Assembly (NCBI GenBank): GCA_900708905.1
Contig: CAADRB010000006.1
Coordinates: forward strand, 4,174,316 to 4,238,315
Length of the DNA: 64,000 nt
Reading direction: 5' to 3'
Origin: Hymenolepis diminuta
Lineage: Eukaryota; Platyhelminthes; Cestoda; Cyclophyllidea; Hymenolepididae
This document shows, in pieces, positions 13,701 through 26,007 of the stretch. The translations under genes and the position numbers were made by a program. Positions within the stretch are counted from its first letter, which is position 1; the number at the start of each line of letters is the position of its first letter. Below the pieces are notes generated by a model. It saw nothing but the letters and a program-made list of their open reading frames with translations, did no database searches and was not told the origin of the DNA.

Positions 13701-15938
13701 GGGTTGCCTTCCTCTGCGTTCCATTCTGCAGGTGGTGGCGGTGGAAAACTTGTTTCCACTCAGTCTGGTCAGAATGGATTTAGGATGAATAATAATGGAT
13801 TGGTTGATATACCCATGCAGAGAAGTGAGTCCAACATTCTTATTAATAAAAGTTAATGTATACTCTAATTGAAACCTGATTTTTATTCATATTATTCATG
13901 TATAAGCATAAAAATACAATTTTTAATCATGAATAGCTTCTGAACAATAAAGAGGATGTCAGAAGTAGTTAAAATATATCTGAAGGACTTATAAACATTT
14001 GTTAGTCAATTAATCAAATATTTTACTACCTCGGGATTCTAAAATCGTGAGGTTGTCTACATATTAACATTTTTTTCTACTTTCATGTTGTATTCAGTTG
14101 TTTTTTACTTTGAGCTAATGAGAATCCGAATGGCATTATTTATATGATTTCACAATAATTCTCTGTTTACAATCTCCGGGACAGAAGAATCTGCCATTTT
14201 TTAGATCTTCTTGTGTTCAGTTTCTCAGTGCCTTCTCATTTCACATACATTTGCGAAGAGTCCACATAGACGGTTTCTCTTTCCTACACTTCCTAATTGT
14301 AACTTGTATTTTAGCATGCGAAAGTTATAACTCTTTTGAGCAGTCAGGATCACACCCTCCTTCTCACTAATCACTTACCCTGTACGAGTAACTTTAGATG
14401 TTTCCATTTATGGTAATTGGGAAGTTGACAATAGTTCGACTCTTGTATCATCTTTCCTATAAAGATTTTCCCCGAGATTAAGCCTTTTACGATTTGTAAG
14501 CCGATATCCCAGCCAGGAAGAAGGAAAACACAAGTTCTCGTTGATTTAGCGAAAAATTATTATACAATTTAACGTCATTCATAATAGCTCATATAAGAAA
14601 TTTAAGGAATAAGCGTTATTTGCAGCAATAATAAAAGGAAAACAAAGTAAAATGTTAATTTTGCCAAGGGAAAATATTTACTAATTATTCATAACTATAT
14701 TTTCATCTTGACAAAGCCTACTCGTCTGTAGTTGTGTGGCAAATCCTCTTGCAGAAGAACTTTTTCTCTTATCCTGCATTTCTGTTCTGCCGTACAGACC
14801 TAGCGTCATCTGTCAAATAGTACTCTGAACAGCACTTAATCTATTATCATTCACTTTACGATTGACAGTAGCAGACACGCTGTGAAGAATAACGGGTCCG
14901 ACAAAATTTCCACGAGTAGCTCTGCTCAAGTAATAATCGAAAATAAATTCGATCTTAGTGCCGACCTGTGCCTCACCGGTTATCTTTGTTCCTGCATCCT
15001 ATTCAGTTTGGTGTTTTCATTTGCTTGTGGCCAAGATAGACAAATGGGCATATTCGAATGATTTTTTTTATGTCTATTTGGAAAGAGATGAATTATCCCT
15101 TATCAGCACCAGCTTATATCCGAATAGTTCAGTTATACGACGTCTGTACATTCAGGATGTCTCACAGGTTACTTAGATTTAATCTAACATTAACTGAAGT
15201 ACCACGTTGAAGAGTATGAGGTCCTCTAAGACTCGAAAGGAGTATAATTACTTCTGTTCAAATTTCATGATTTGGCTCCCACATTCAGGGCATGTTCTCC
15301 GATTGATTAATTTCCGTGGTTGGTCAGGCTACTTCAATTTATTTATATCATTTTTGCAGTCAAGAGTAGGTAATTGAGACAGTCTGTGATTTTTTAAAGT
15401 ATTACAGTGCCCACTAGAGTTAACTGAAGATGAAACTGAATATAAATTTTATTCATTTTTTTCTCTCTCAGTAATGTCCTCGGGAAGTAGCAGCAGTAGT
15501 AGCTCATGTGAAAGTGCCACCGAAAACACTCTTTCCACGACAGACAAGATCGATCTCAACGGCGTGGGTGGTAGTTCCGGCCTGTCTCCATTCCTCCCAA
15601 TGGCAACTTCGAGTTTTCGAGCACCTCCCAAGCTCGAACAAAATGTCGTCCAACAGCAACAAAAAGTAGCCACCCCTCCAACTCACAAGAATCCTGTAGG
15701 TAGCGGAGGCGGAAATGCAGAATGCAGGAGTAGTTCAAGCGGATCTAGTTGCTGCTCAGAAGAAGAGGAACATGCTCATCCGGGCACTGGGATGCTTCCC
15801 CAACAGCAAATCCAAGCCCCACCCTCCTCACTGATTCCTGGGGGACATGGTGGGAAACCTCTCCCACCTCCCCGTGCTTCCTCACCTCCTCCCACCATGA
15901 CCTCTCCTGGTCTCTATCTCAACATGGCGTCCTCTTAA
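4797..15938 (+). CDS. dvl: Dishevelled (PDZ, DEP and C-terminal tail; 5' partial)
   Basis: Dishevelled is the cytoplasmic hub that passes Wnt signals from Frizzled to the beta-catenin and planar-polarity branches. Exons: 4797-5083, 11510-11975, 13054-13408, 13453 (or 13480)-13824, 15472-15938 (stop TAA). All phases join without a break, giving 640-648 residues in the window. The first exon opens with the Dishevelled signature [20 protein letters not shown] and the PDZ carboxylate-binding loop NFLGISIVG. The PDZ ends in exon 2 at VAKCW...YFTIPR, followed by a linker rich in Gly, Ser and Gln. Exon 3 encodes the DEP domain, with [20 protein letters not shown] and [20 protein letters not shown], nearly identical to vertebrate DVL; the DEP lysine and finger loop are kept. 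The tail is Ser/Pro/Gln-rich and ends LYLNMASS, without the conserved vertebrate C-terminus. The DIX domain is not in the window. Which flatworm DVL paralogue this is cannot be told. Confidence 0.96.
7801..7897. repeat. Short inverted repeat with direct CAGCTGCAG-type repeats
   Basis: The 9-mer TAAGCCGCC (7801-7809) is repeated in inverted form as GGCGGCTTA (7889-7897). Between them lie two related copies of AGCTGCAGTAG (near 7818 and 7857). The patch is GC-rich within an AT-rich Dishevelled intron. The stem is too short and the interior too unpaired for me to call a microRNA hairpin. Confidence 0.4.
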
Positions 15939-16256
15939 AGATACAGACCTCATTTGACACCCACCCATTTCCGCATCGCATTTAACGTCGAACACGCGCC
16001 GATTTTATTCCTTTCTCTACTTCCCGTGTCTCTTTTTTATCCCATCAGCGTCTCTTGGTTTTCTGTTTGGTCTACCTATCTTTCTGCTACTCATTGCGAT
16101 AGAAAAGTGCGCGAGAATTTGACGGTGTGTGTCATTTTAATTTATTGCCATTTACTGACTCACGTGTTTTTTGACGCTCCACCTATTTCTGGTATATCTT
16201 TCTCATTTTTTCCCTCCCCCCTCCTCAATTCAAGTCAAGTCCCCCTCTACCCATGA
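15939..16256 (+). other. Probable 3' UTR of Dishevelled
   Basis: This run follows the TAA stop of Dishevelled. It is rich in C and T and less AT-rich than the sequence beyond about 16257, which suggests transcribed 3' UTR. It lacks stops in two + frames over long spans, but I read these as by-products of its pyrimidine bias. I see no canonical AATAAA close by, so the polyadenylation site is not placed. Confidence 0.35.
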
Positions 16257-16340
16257 AATACAGATAATTATCCTAATTGAGTGGTTTTACTCCAATATAT
16301 GAGAGTTGTGTATAGATTGTTTATAAATGGATTAATGTGC

Positions 16341-16585
16341 GTCAGTAGAAAATTGGTTATCGTGCTCGTCTGACATGTCAAAGGTAGCGGGTAGGATTTC
16401 CACTTGCGCACACTTGATGAACGGAATAACTAACCGCTCTGGTTAAGCCTGGATAACAGAGAGGGTGGCTGAATTCGAGCCTCTTACCATGAAGGTTTCA
16501 TGACGCCACTCACCTCAAGATGAACGTTGGAAAATACCTTCCTAAATAGGTTTGGGTATTATTATAGGTGGACTAATGGTTTTGG
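16341..16585 (+). mobile_element. tRNA-derived SINE-like element, copy A
   Basis: The left part looks like a tRNA promoter: an A-box-like TTGGTTATCGTGCTCG, then a decayed B-box-like GGGTAGGATTTCC. The body includes TCTTACCATGAAGG, TTCATGACGCCACTC and TTGGAAAATACC. The body matches copy E (39371-39530) over about 80 bp at roughly two thirds identity by eye, including CTCGAG/TTCGAG, CCATGAA, TTCATGA, CCACTC and AAGATGA in the same order. The head matches copies B and D. This is the fullest copy of the family in the window. Confidence 0.55.
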
Positions 16586-19500
16586 CTGACCTCTAAGATT
16601 GTCAATTTTAAGACTGTAATGCTTCGTAACTTCAAAGTCCATACACGAAAGAAATGCGTTTTTATGCAGTTATTCGGAGGTGGTAATGAAATAAGGAATA
16701 AGGTGTTTACTTTAGAAGATCCTTGCTCTACTCAGGATGAAGTGTATGAATGATAGAAATCACATTTGTAAGAAAGCTGCAGTTTTTAGGAGCCACTAAC
16801 GTACGATAGAGAAAATTTGCCAAGCAATTATTAGCACGATTTGGAAAACGATTGAATACTGTCTGTCCCCCCACTTTTCAGTTTACACTAGTTAGAGGGC
16901 TCACCCCTTCTTCCATTATCATTAGTCCCAGTAATATAAAAATCGCAATTTTTAACAGAAGAAAAGAACTGGAACTGATTAACAGAAAGTTCAATGTATG
17001 ATGAAGGGAAGTGATCAAAAGGTACTGAGAGCAACGTCAAGGTATTGAGGAATCTCCATTTTCTATTTGAAATCGAGTTGTATGATATTTCCTTAATGGA
17101 TAATTTATGTTTCAAATCCAATGGTTTGTCGCCTGGATTATAGCAAGCACTTCTCTATTATGTTCAGCGCTTATTTACTATTTTTTGCAACATTACAGTC
17201 GGTCTTATCGCTTCAGTTATTTTTTTCTTCCAATGATTGAGAAGTCAAAATGATATTTCTTAATGTTCAGCAGGTTAAAGTCTTCTCTCCTAATAACAAT
17301 ATCCAGCGTCCGCCTCTGTCTATTCCCTATCTAGCTGTAGAGGATTTTATAGTTACTTGGAGGAGCAATAACTTAAAAAGTTTACTCTGCACTTCTTTAG
17401 TGGTCTCCAAGCTGCAGCCTTTATTTTTAATGAAGAAATTTGGATTTTGTTGATGGAGTCTTTTGAAGGCAGCGCAATTCTCCCCTTTTTTACTAGTGGT
17501 AAAACGGTATAGGTGGTTATTCCATCAATTAAGTCATTATCCACCAATTTCGATTGGACCGATTAGTATTCGACTAACAAAAAGCACGATAAAATTCTGG
17601 CTGGTCTCAAGTTCCATTTTCGATTGAAAGAGGAATAACCCTTTCATTAATTTTGTTACATATTCTGATAAGATAAATGTTTTAGTCGGTCTTTATCGAA
17701 AAATCATAAATTAATGATTTTTTTTAAAAAGATTGATGTGAAATTAAACCATTTTTTCCGTTTCTCTCAATTGTTTCCCTTAAAACACTTACAAGTATTG
17801 AGATGATTAATGTAGATTAAAGTTGGGTCAGTTTAGGTACTTTGTATCTCCTCTTTGTGGCAGTGATGAAAAGGCTAGATGAGCGACCTTAGTCATTTAG
17901 GTATCTAATTAAGATTGATGTGTAGTCAGGGGACAGTAACTAACTTGGCACCATTAGCATCACTAGTCACCTCGAGGGGAAGCTGGCTTTAGACGGAAAT
18001 TATTACTTTTCTTTAAGGAATGTTGGAAATTGTACTGGCAAAGTTAAAGCATCAGCGAGGCTCGACCAAATGCAAAACTTAACTTCGATTACTCGATTAC
18101 AAAATCATATAACCGTCCAATCGCTTCTTTATAAAGCTCCAAATACTCAGATCCAGAAAGAAGAAGGATGGAGGCTTGCAGCTCAAACGAAAATGAAATA
18201 AATTTACTTATGAAGGATTGGATATGTGATAAATGATTGGCTGTCTGGATAGGTAACAATTGCTGTGATGAGTTCATCATTGGTAGTGTTACATGTCCAG
18301 ATATGCGTGTAGAAATCCAGTAATCGATAATCCAGTCCATAATAAATGAAACTTTTGAAGTTTTTTCTGATTACACTGGAAATATTCGATTTGGCTTTCA
18401 ACAAAAACAAAGCAAAATGGTGGTGCATAAATCAACCGCCATAATATAACCTAAACTGGAAACCGTAGGAATGTAGAATAACTCCCTATTTTAATGAACA
18501 AATCATCAAAATACTAAAAATACTTATTTCTATAAAAAAAAGAATACACGAAGAGCATGGTGTTTTGTTTCAAATTTGATTTAAAGGTAATGTTCGCCGA
18601 ATTTAGACAATTTAGTCCATTTGGAGAAAAGGACGATACGATTTGAATAGAAAGTAAATAGCTTTCGATATAAAGTCTGGTGAGGAGAAAAGAACTCTAC
18701 ATTGAGAGTATTCATTCCTGAAATCAGATGTTCTACCTAGGTTCAGTTTCATAAAGAGCCACTTTGTCCATAAAACTACATTCCTCGAGATCGTTGAGTT
18801 TGATGGAACTTAGCTTTTAACGCATTTGGAGGGAAACTGCTCTTACTGACGGTTTAACAGATCGGAGATTTGCATTTATTTGTATTATTTAAATCTTAGC
18901 TTATTCATTCCATTCTTGTAAGTGGCCTGAGTAAGATAGGATTTATTAGAGATAAAGGTACACACCCTAATGGAATGCAATTATCCGAAAGTAAATAGCG
19001 GGGTAAAGAAGGAAACAAGATTATACTAGAAGCCCTTCAAGCAGCCTGAGTGTCTTTACCTATTTGGCTCTTCGATAGTATCCACAGAACTTTGGATAGT
19101 GTTTGACTTTTCTTCCGTGTCGGGAATAGGTACTTAATAAAAGGTGGAATATTATTGGGTGGTTAAATAATACAAGCATCCTGATTGACTGGTGAGACCA
19201 TTCTGGTTTACCGTGGCTGTCCCCACATATGCCACTTATAGTTCAATTTCATCTAATTGTAGAAGATTGCGCACACACTAACAATTGGGGCGGAGGTATG
19301 AGTCAGTAGATGCGGAAAACATAGTTACAGAGCGAATCTATGAGTCATCGTGCGCAGGTACTGTAGATACTCTACTGTGAATAATTTACATGTTTACCAT
19401 TACACAATTAATTCTGAAATCAAAGTAATTCTGAATCATTCGGAAAGCTGTTCTATTTATCCTCATATTTACTTCGTTATCTAATTAGGATCCATTCGAA

Positions 19501-22500
19501 ACTCAGATTTGGAACAAATAGTTATTGATTTATCGGTCACTATTAATTAAATTATACCAAAAGTCATTAATTTTATCCAATTACAAAAAGTAGATCGTGT
19601 ATTTTTAACTTATCTATGTATCTGAAAGCTTTGAATTCCAAAGCAAACAGACTGCTATGCCTGATTAATTTTCATGCCTTTTATTTAAAAATATATAGAA
19701 ATAGTACATTCGGCCTCATTGGTAGTTCGAACACTTACGAAGATAATTAGACTCCCTATATCACTTTCGGTCAGCATAAAAAACTGTAACATCATAAGAA
19801 AGGAACTGGCGATCGACGCTAAGATATAATAATTGTTAGTTCGATGGAAGATGGTGTAATTTTCTGTAGTATATGCTTATGGGAACAAATTGACATAAAA
19901 TACTTTCCTATTGTAATGTATTGTATCCGCGAGTTTTATTTTTAAAACCCATGTGTTACCCTCGCTCTATCGTTTATTGAAAATTTATTTGCGCTTACTC
20001 GCTGTCCATAATTTATATTCATTCACTACAATTAATAACATAGACAAATTATGTTGACCATCTCCGCATTTTTGGAATAAGCCACTTGCATAAGGAGTTC
20101 AAGAGCATTTGATACCTCCTGCCCATTTGCAATGTTGTGTAACATATTAAAATGCGCATTTATCGAACTCGGTAATGAAAGTTCAAACGCCGATTTCTCT
20201 AAAAGAGGTCTTATTGTTAAAGAGTAATTTTTCAGATCTAATTCTCTCAATTTTCTGGGTTGAAGAATGACCGACATCCATACACACATTTGTATATTTA
20301 TTACGTTTATTTATTAATATTTAAAGTATTATATAATTGGACCTCTTCTAGTTTATTCTAACTCTCACAGATGAATTAGTTGTAGGTCATAATTGTGTAA
20401 GCTTTTAGTAGCAGTTGACTGTAACGTCAGGGTATTCTATTGAAGGGAATTACAAAGAAGAACGAAATTAGAATTCCCTTTATCACAATGAGAATGCTAG
20501 ACTTAAGATTTATTAAGAAAAATAAGGTTATCGGTATTAATAATTTAGGAAATTAAGTTCTTTCTGATAATCATACCGTTAAAATTTGGCGATTTATTTA
20601 CCATTTTATGTAATTTCCAACCAGTCGAACAATGGTGCTGTTCACGGAGTAAAATTGTCGTCTAAAATATTAGTTGCCTTAACTGCTAACAAAAACATCA
20701 CAATGCCCTAATTTTAAACAACAACAACAACGTGTTGATTTAGAACGTTTGTCTTTCACTAAAATACAAGCAGGAAGTGATTAAATTTATTTTTAGCATT
20801 AAAATCCAGTAAAATGTGACTACCTTAAAAATTCATGTACTTGAGAGCCGCCTGCATCATCTTTATTTACTTTACGATAAAAAGATAGCACGACTAAAAG
20901 GATTTTTGGAACTGAAAGAATAAAGCAGTTTTATTTTCGTTCTCTCACCTTATTCTGATCAAATCATTTTCATTCTCAGTTTCAAGACAGAGATCTACCA
21001 CGACTAGGTATATTTTGTCCACATTTGATATTTCAAAATGGCAAATTTTATTCATGTGGAAGCATCTGAACACGAGAAATCTCGGGAAATTTAAAACAGA
21101 ATGTAGTAAAAAGAGAAGACCGAGTAGTCAAAGAATAGCGTACTTCATCTGTATTCAAGATTCGGAGGTTTTGTACCATTTTTACTATAGTGATTGATTT
21201 CGTTGCTACAGGATTTGATATCCCAAAGTCCAAACTTATGAACCAGGTTCATGTATTTGTGCATAAACACTCGCTTGATAGGCCATGTTTAGAAATGAGT
21301 GACTAGTAATTTAAATTAATAAATTTGACCATGCCCAACTGGGGTACTGATATTTCTGATACCACGAGAGCACTTATTTGATACTACTAGGTATATTTCA
21401 CCTCATTTGCTCAAATTTACATACCTACAATGGCAGTGGGAAATTTTTATTTACCTTCTTTCGCTTAGCACTTTTAAGCTACTACTTTGAAATGAATAGT
21501 GCCTAACTTGCACAACAAAAGTTCATTTTCGCTTAATGCAAATTAGAAATTGATTACCGGCGTTAAAAGATTCCTTAACGCTGTTCTGACTTCGTGGTTC
21601 TTACTCCATATCGCTTGAATTAATTTTTAGGAAAAACTTTGCGGATTTTGTAAACGATAGTGCATCAGAACAGAAGTAAATAATAACATTTTGTCACAAA
21701 CAAATCTGAAACTTGTTTACCCAATCAATTCAGACAAAAACCAGAATAATACTTCCTTTTCATCCCCACTTTTAAATTAAATAGAGGTAATTATCAGCTT
21801 ATAAATGCTCAATTTCTCTCCCCTAAAGCAGGATGTAATCAATCGATTGCAACATTTTATCGGACTCATTTGTTGAATCATAAATCTGTACTGTCTCAAT
21901 TGTCAGAAAATTTTCTTCTGGTTCCCTATCAGACGGATAAAGGAGGTATGAAGAGCTTGTGAAGTTAGCGTGCAGAGGCCTTCCCAGCCAATCAGCAATC
22001 AATATCCCTGCAGCTTAGCATTGTTTGTATTAAAGGACCAAGCTCGTGGACAGCGACTCATAAGAAGCTCTTTTCACTTAAAATTTTTCCTATCTCATCG
22101 CTTACGGATCAATAAACCCTTTCTACTCAACACCTTCCTTGTCCTCGCTACTTTGGGCGCAGATTAGCCAATTTTGGGAGCAAATTTATAGTAGAGGACT
22201 CTGCTAGACGCTATTCGGACTGCATAGGAGGATTACCTATCTGTAGCAAAAAGGCTTATTGGTGTAGCATCCGCTACAAGCTAGTTTAACGGATTTCTCT
22301 GGAAAATTTCCGTGGCAAACTTCAACGAAGAAAAACGTGATTCAGTGCTGTTTCAAACTCATGCACTCTATCGCTTACTGATTTTTTAAATGTAGCCAAT
22401 ACACCTTGAAAATACATTAAAATTCACGTTACATTTGTATACACAGTTTTCAAATGTTTCAATTTACTTCTGGTTTTAAATAAAAATGCTTCAATAGTGA

Positions 22501-24119
22501 AGACGAAACAGAGATAAAAATTAGCGAAACTTTTCCCCCATTCCGTAAGAAAATCATAGAAATCGTAAGGTAAGGCGCAAATGGAACGACACAACACAGT
22601 CCCAATTTGAGAAAACAGGTAGATATCCGGGTCATGGAGAAGCGCATTTTACTATGAGTTTCAACTGTCCTAAAAGCACTAGCAAAGTGTGAGAACATGT
22701 TGCCCCTAATTTTTCTTAAAATTTAACGCCAAACTGTTTTCTGCAGTGCGTTTGATAACAATTACAGTATCCCATATGCGGGGAAAGGAAATCTGGTAAT
22801 AAATCATTTTATTATATTTACATATCGTATACGATTTATGTATAAATAAAAGCATAGAAAATCAAATTCTTGGTAATTTTAGTTTTATTTCAAGTTTCGA
22901 TTTCTTATGGAGAGGTTGTTGATGATCTTGGAAATGGGTTAGCAGAATTGAGCATATTTAAATCAATTTTTTTGGTTTTTAAAGAGGCTCGGAGCACACT
23001 TAACTTTTCTACACTGTGTAGCTGTTGGTTGTTACCAAATCTTGGTGCCTTACTCTCTACTTCAACATTAAAATTAATAACTTGAAGATTAGTTTCAGAT
23101 TAATTCGCTTCATTATTTTGATAGGTTAATCCTATCAGCACATGTGACCGAACTCCAGTATTTTACTTTAATGGTAATGACCTAATAAGTAATTACATGT
23201 AGATCTTCTTGAAATATACTTTACGTTGAATTCCACGCACACTGCCACTTTCCGGAATGCTTTAAAAATAAGTTAAATGAAAAAAGGTCTGTCCTTATAT
23301 CTATGTACATCCACCTCTTAACTATATTTTTCAAATCACAAAGCATAGAAATTAGAGGATCATTAAACGTGTTATAAGGAACTATTATCAATAAAAACTG
23401 TGCTAAATAATCCGATTAGAAAGCACAAAAACATGTTAAACAATTAATTCTAACACAGTAAACATTGTGGGAAGAATAAAAAATTACATTGATCGAAAAT
23501 ACCTCCTATGAAGTGTTATTCATTATACTTGCACCGGTCCACCTAGTTAATAAGCTTTCTGCACCTTGTCTTAAATTTAGGGTATAAAGCATGCCCTAGA
23601 TAAAACCCCTCTCGTTAAAGTTATGTGAAATAGACCCCTGAGAACACAACCTCTTTCTTTTTTAACTTAATGAGACGTAACAGTTTGCTCTTCTAACTTC
23701 GAGTAAATATGCCGATCCTGGAATAGGAGCTTAGCAGCTTAATACCGTGGAAATCCCAGTCAGCAGTAAGAAACTCCGAACTTGCGGCATATAGCAGAGG
23801 TCAATTTCGCACTAGAATTCAATTTAAAGTAAATTTAATCATATTCGCGGAAAATAAATACTGCTGTTGATCCATGCCCACCATTTGTCATCTACAAGTT
23901 AGTATCTGCAAAAGAAAGTTCGAGCGTAATATTTCTTAAGATTTTGACGACTTGTGCTAACAAGAGATACTCTAGAAACGTTCACATTGTCCTACGACCA
24001 TCAACCAACCAGAAAATGCATTAAAAGTGAGCAGCATTTCTCGTTTACTTTCGCGAAGCGTGTATGTGAGAGTTTGAAGTAGCAAAATTCGAAGTGCGAA
24101 TGATCGCCCCAGCTTTCTC
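16586..24119. other. Intergenic region, no supported gene
   Basis: About 7.5 kb of AT-rich DNA between the 3' ends of Dishevelled (+) and the DDAH-like gene (-). I find scattered open frames of 60-85 codons on both strands, for example on the - strand at 20032-20289 and around 22885-23090, but none shows a recognisable motif or a run of exons with matching phases. A stretch near 19180-19320 has faint similarity to the SINE-like family (TTGCGCACAC and a B-box-like AGTTCAATTTC); it is too decayed to call. Confidence 0.5.
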
Positions 24120-24140
24120 CACACACACACACACACACAC
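24120..24140. repeat. CA microsatellite
   Basis: About ten perfect AC dinucleotides in a row, flanked by TTTCTCC and TCTTTCAGC. It lies about 270 bp beyond the stop codon of the DDAH-like gene, possibly within its 3' UTR. Confidence 0.95.
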
Positions 24141-24413
24141 TCTTTCAGCTGGCAGAACAAAATTCACACAGACCCTTTTTACAAAAAAGCAAACGCACAG
24201 AATGAAAAAAAAGCAAAGTTCTTTATACGTATCTCCATTTACACAGAATTTGGAGAGAGAACAAAGTTTAAAATAAGCGACTTATCGGGAAGGCGAATAG
24301 ACATAGATAGAAATAGAGGAACAAGATAATTTTATGGATACTTTTCCGTAGTTGGAACGCGCGACTGACAGAAGAGAGAAAAACACCTAACAGGAATATG
24401 AGAACTCGTCAAG

Positions 24414-25466
24414 TTAGGGCATAGTCGAGGCGATGAATCGCTGATTACGAACTCGACCAGAGAGAAGGGCCAATTTGAATAGAGGGGCTCCATGGCTTTG
24501 TAGAATTGGTAATTCAAGGGGATACCGAGGGTAATCGATCTTATTTTCGAAGAGCTGAAAAGAAAATACATCCAAGGATACGATAGGAACTTAGAAAGGC
24601 ATTTGATTCAAGTGCAGCAAAATTGGTAGGTTTTAAAAGAAAGCGCTAACTTACTTGGCATGTCTCTGGAACCATTGTATGATCGTAATGCATCAAACAG
24701 CCATTAACGTAGAGAACACTAGCTGCGATTGGTTCTGCAAGATGGAGCACTTTGTAGCTACTTGATGCGACCTCGCCAATGGACTAAAGGCAGACCGAAA
24801 ATAGTTACGATTATTTACTTTATGATAAAAAACGCAAGCAAAACTCACTTTGAAAACTTTCCGAGCGGCATCTGAATTGCTAATAGCCATAACATTAATT
24901 CCAGCCATACAAACAGCTTCTTTCAAACAGACTAAAGGAGAAGGGACAGCAACAATTGTTGTTGGATATTCTGGGAATGCGCGTGCTACGGACTGTGCTC
25001 CAGCTTCGTTCGTATGAGGAGAAATTCCGACAATAATCTCTTGACCTATAACAATTAATTAAATAATGAAAAATTTTCAGCATAACAAAAAAGTATTCAA
25101 ACATGTTGAATATTTACCTGTGAAAAGAACATCACTAGCTTCCAGTTGTGCTTGATCATTGTTCAACTCTACAATAGTCAGACCCATTTCCTTCTTTAAT
25201 GTTTGACGAACGACACTAACTTCACTTTGTCTATCAGCACCATAGGGACGACACATTAAAGCTGTTCCATTAATAATGACTGCAATATCTCCAACTTTGT
25301 GAGCATTTGGTCGGCGCTCTTCCGGGCCATATTCAAGAATATTTACTTCCAGCTGACGTAGAGCATCAACAAAACTATCGTGTTCGGCCTTTGCTTTTTC
25401 ATAGTCATTCCCAAATGCTTCACGAGAGGGCTGGATGACCAGGGCAGTAGAGTATTTAAAGGCCAT
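24414..25466 (-). CDS. ddah: DDAH-family protein, probable pseudoenzyme
   Basis: DDAH enzymes hydrolyse asymmetric dimethylarginine to citrulline and so relieve inhibition of nitric oxide synthase. Exons (- strand): 25466-25118, 25045-24849, 24783-24655, 24554-24414. The phases join cleanly to 271 aa, close to the usual 285. Family matches run the whole length: DIAVIINGTALMCRP (human VEDVAVV..TALITRP), DVLFTG, EIIVGISPHTNEAGAQ, VCMAGINVMAI, LYVNG and VPETCQLFENKID (human YPESAKVYEKLKD). The human catalytic His lies in GLHLKS; here that site reads PLVCLKE, with Cys156. The human nucleophile lies in LTCCSVLI; here the aligned segment is APLFKLALLS, with no Cys. An Arg in the human SKRTN motif is His here (SPHTN). 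The fold is probably kept, but DDAH hydrolysis looks unlikely. The ATG at 25466 is the natural start; the last exon is the least certain part. Confidence 0.85.
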
Positions 25467-26007
25467 AAGTAAACACACAAAGTAACCGCTAACGTTGTTT
25501 TATCGATCTCAAGGCCAAATCTTAATTATAATATTTATGTCTTTTAAAGTTAATTAAAAGAAATATCTAATAAGATGTAATCATCATTCAATGTTCAAAA
25601 TATATTGAATCATGATTTGAACAATTATTTTAATTAACTTTGAAATATGGCAATCGCTCCATTAATTGCAAAATATTTCACGCGATTTGCAGCACATAAT
25701 AATTTATAAACAGAATGAAAAATTTTCGCTTTATTGTAATACATGAAATAACTTGATATTTGTTAATGGAATTATGCTCATGTAATCGCCAAATAAATAC
25801 AAATTAATTCACAGTATTTCCACAAATTATGTGCAAAAAACAAACCATAATTGTATCGGCAATTATGCGCAATACGACGATAATTAAATTTTACATTATA
25901 TTTTTGCTTTAAGATATTTTGCAATAATTATGCGCGTTTTGACTTCTCTTTGGAACCAATAAGACGTTGGTTGGTTTGCTTGATTTTTGTATTCATATGT
26001 GGAGGAG
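25467..26007. promoter_or_regulatory. Head-to-head spacer; candidate bidirectional promoter
   Basis: This 541-bp spacer separates the start codons of the DDAH-like gene (-) and the GCKIII kinase (+), so it should hold both promoters. The motif ATTATGYGC occurs exactly four times: 25826-25834, 25862-25870 and 25927-25935 on +, and 25692-25700 on -. A near match ATTATGCTC lies at 25771. TTATGYGCAA resembles bZIP or C/EBP-type half-sites, which is inference only. I see no clear TATA box in a fixed position. Confidence 0.5.

Noticed and set aside
15954..16256. 100-codon + frame right after the Dishevelled stop
   Set aside because: No ATG-supported start and its composition follows the pyrimidine bias of the presumed 3' UTR.
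20032..20289. 85-codon frame on the - strand (LRELDLKNYSLTIRPLLE...)
   Set aside because: Helical-looking composition, but there is no recognised family, no upstream exon with a convincing acceptor, and the length is not exceptional.
22885..23105. Open frame on the - strand downstream of the DDAH-like gene (EVESKAPRFGNNQQLHSV...)
   Set aside because: About 60 codons without a start codon, known family or matching splice partner.
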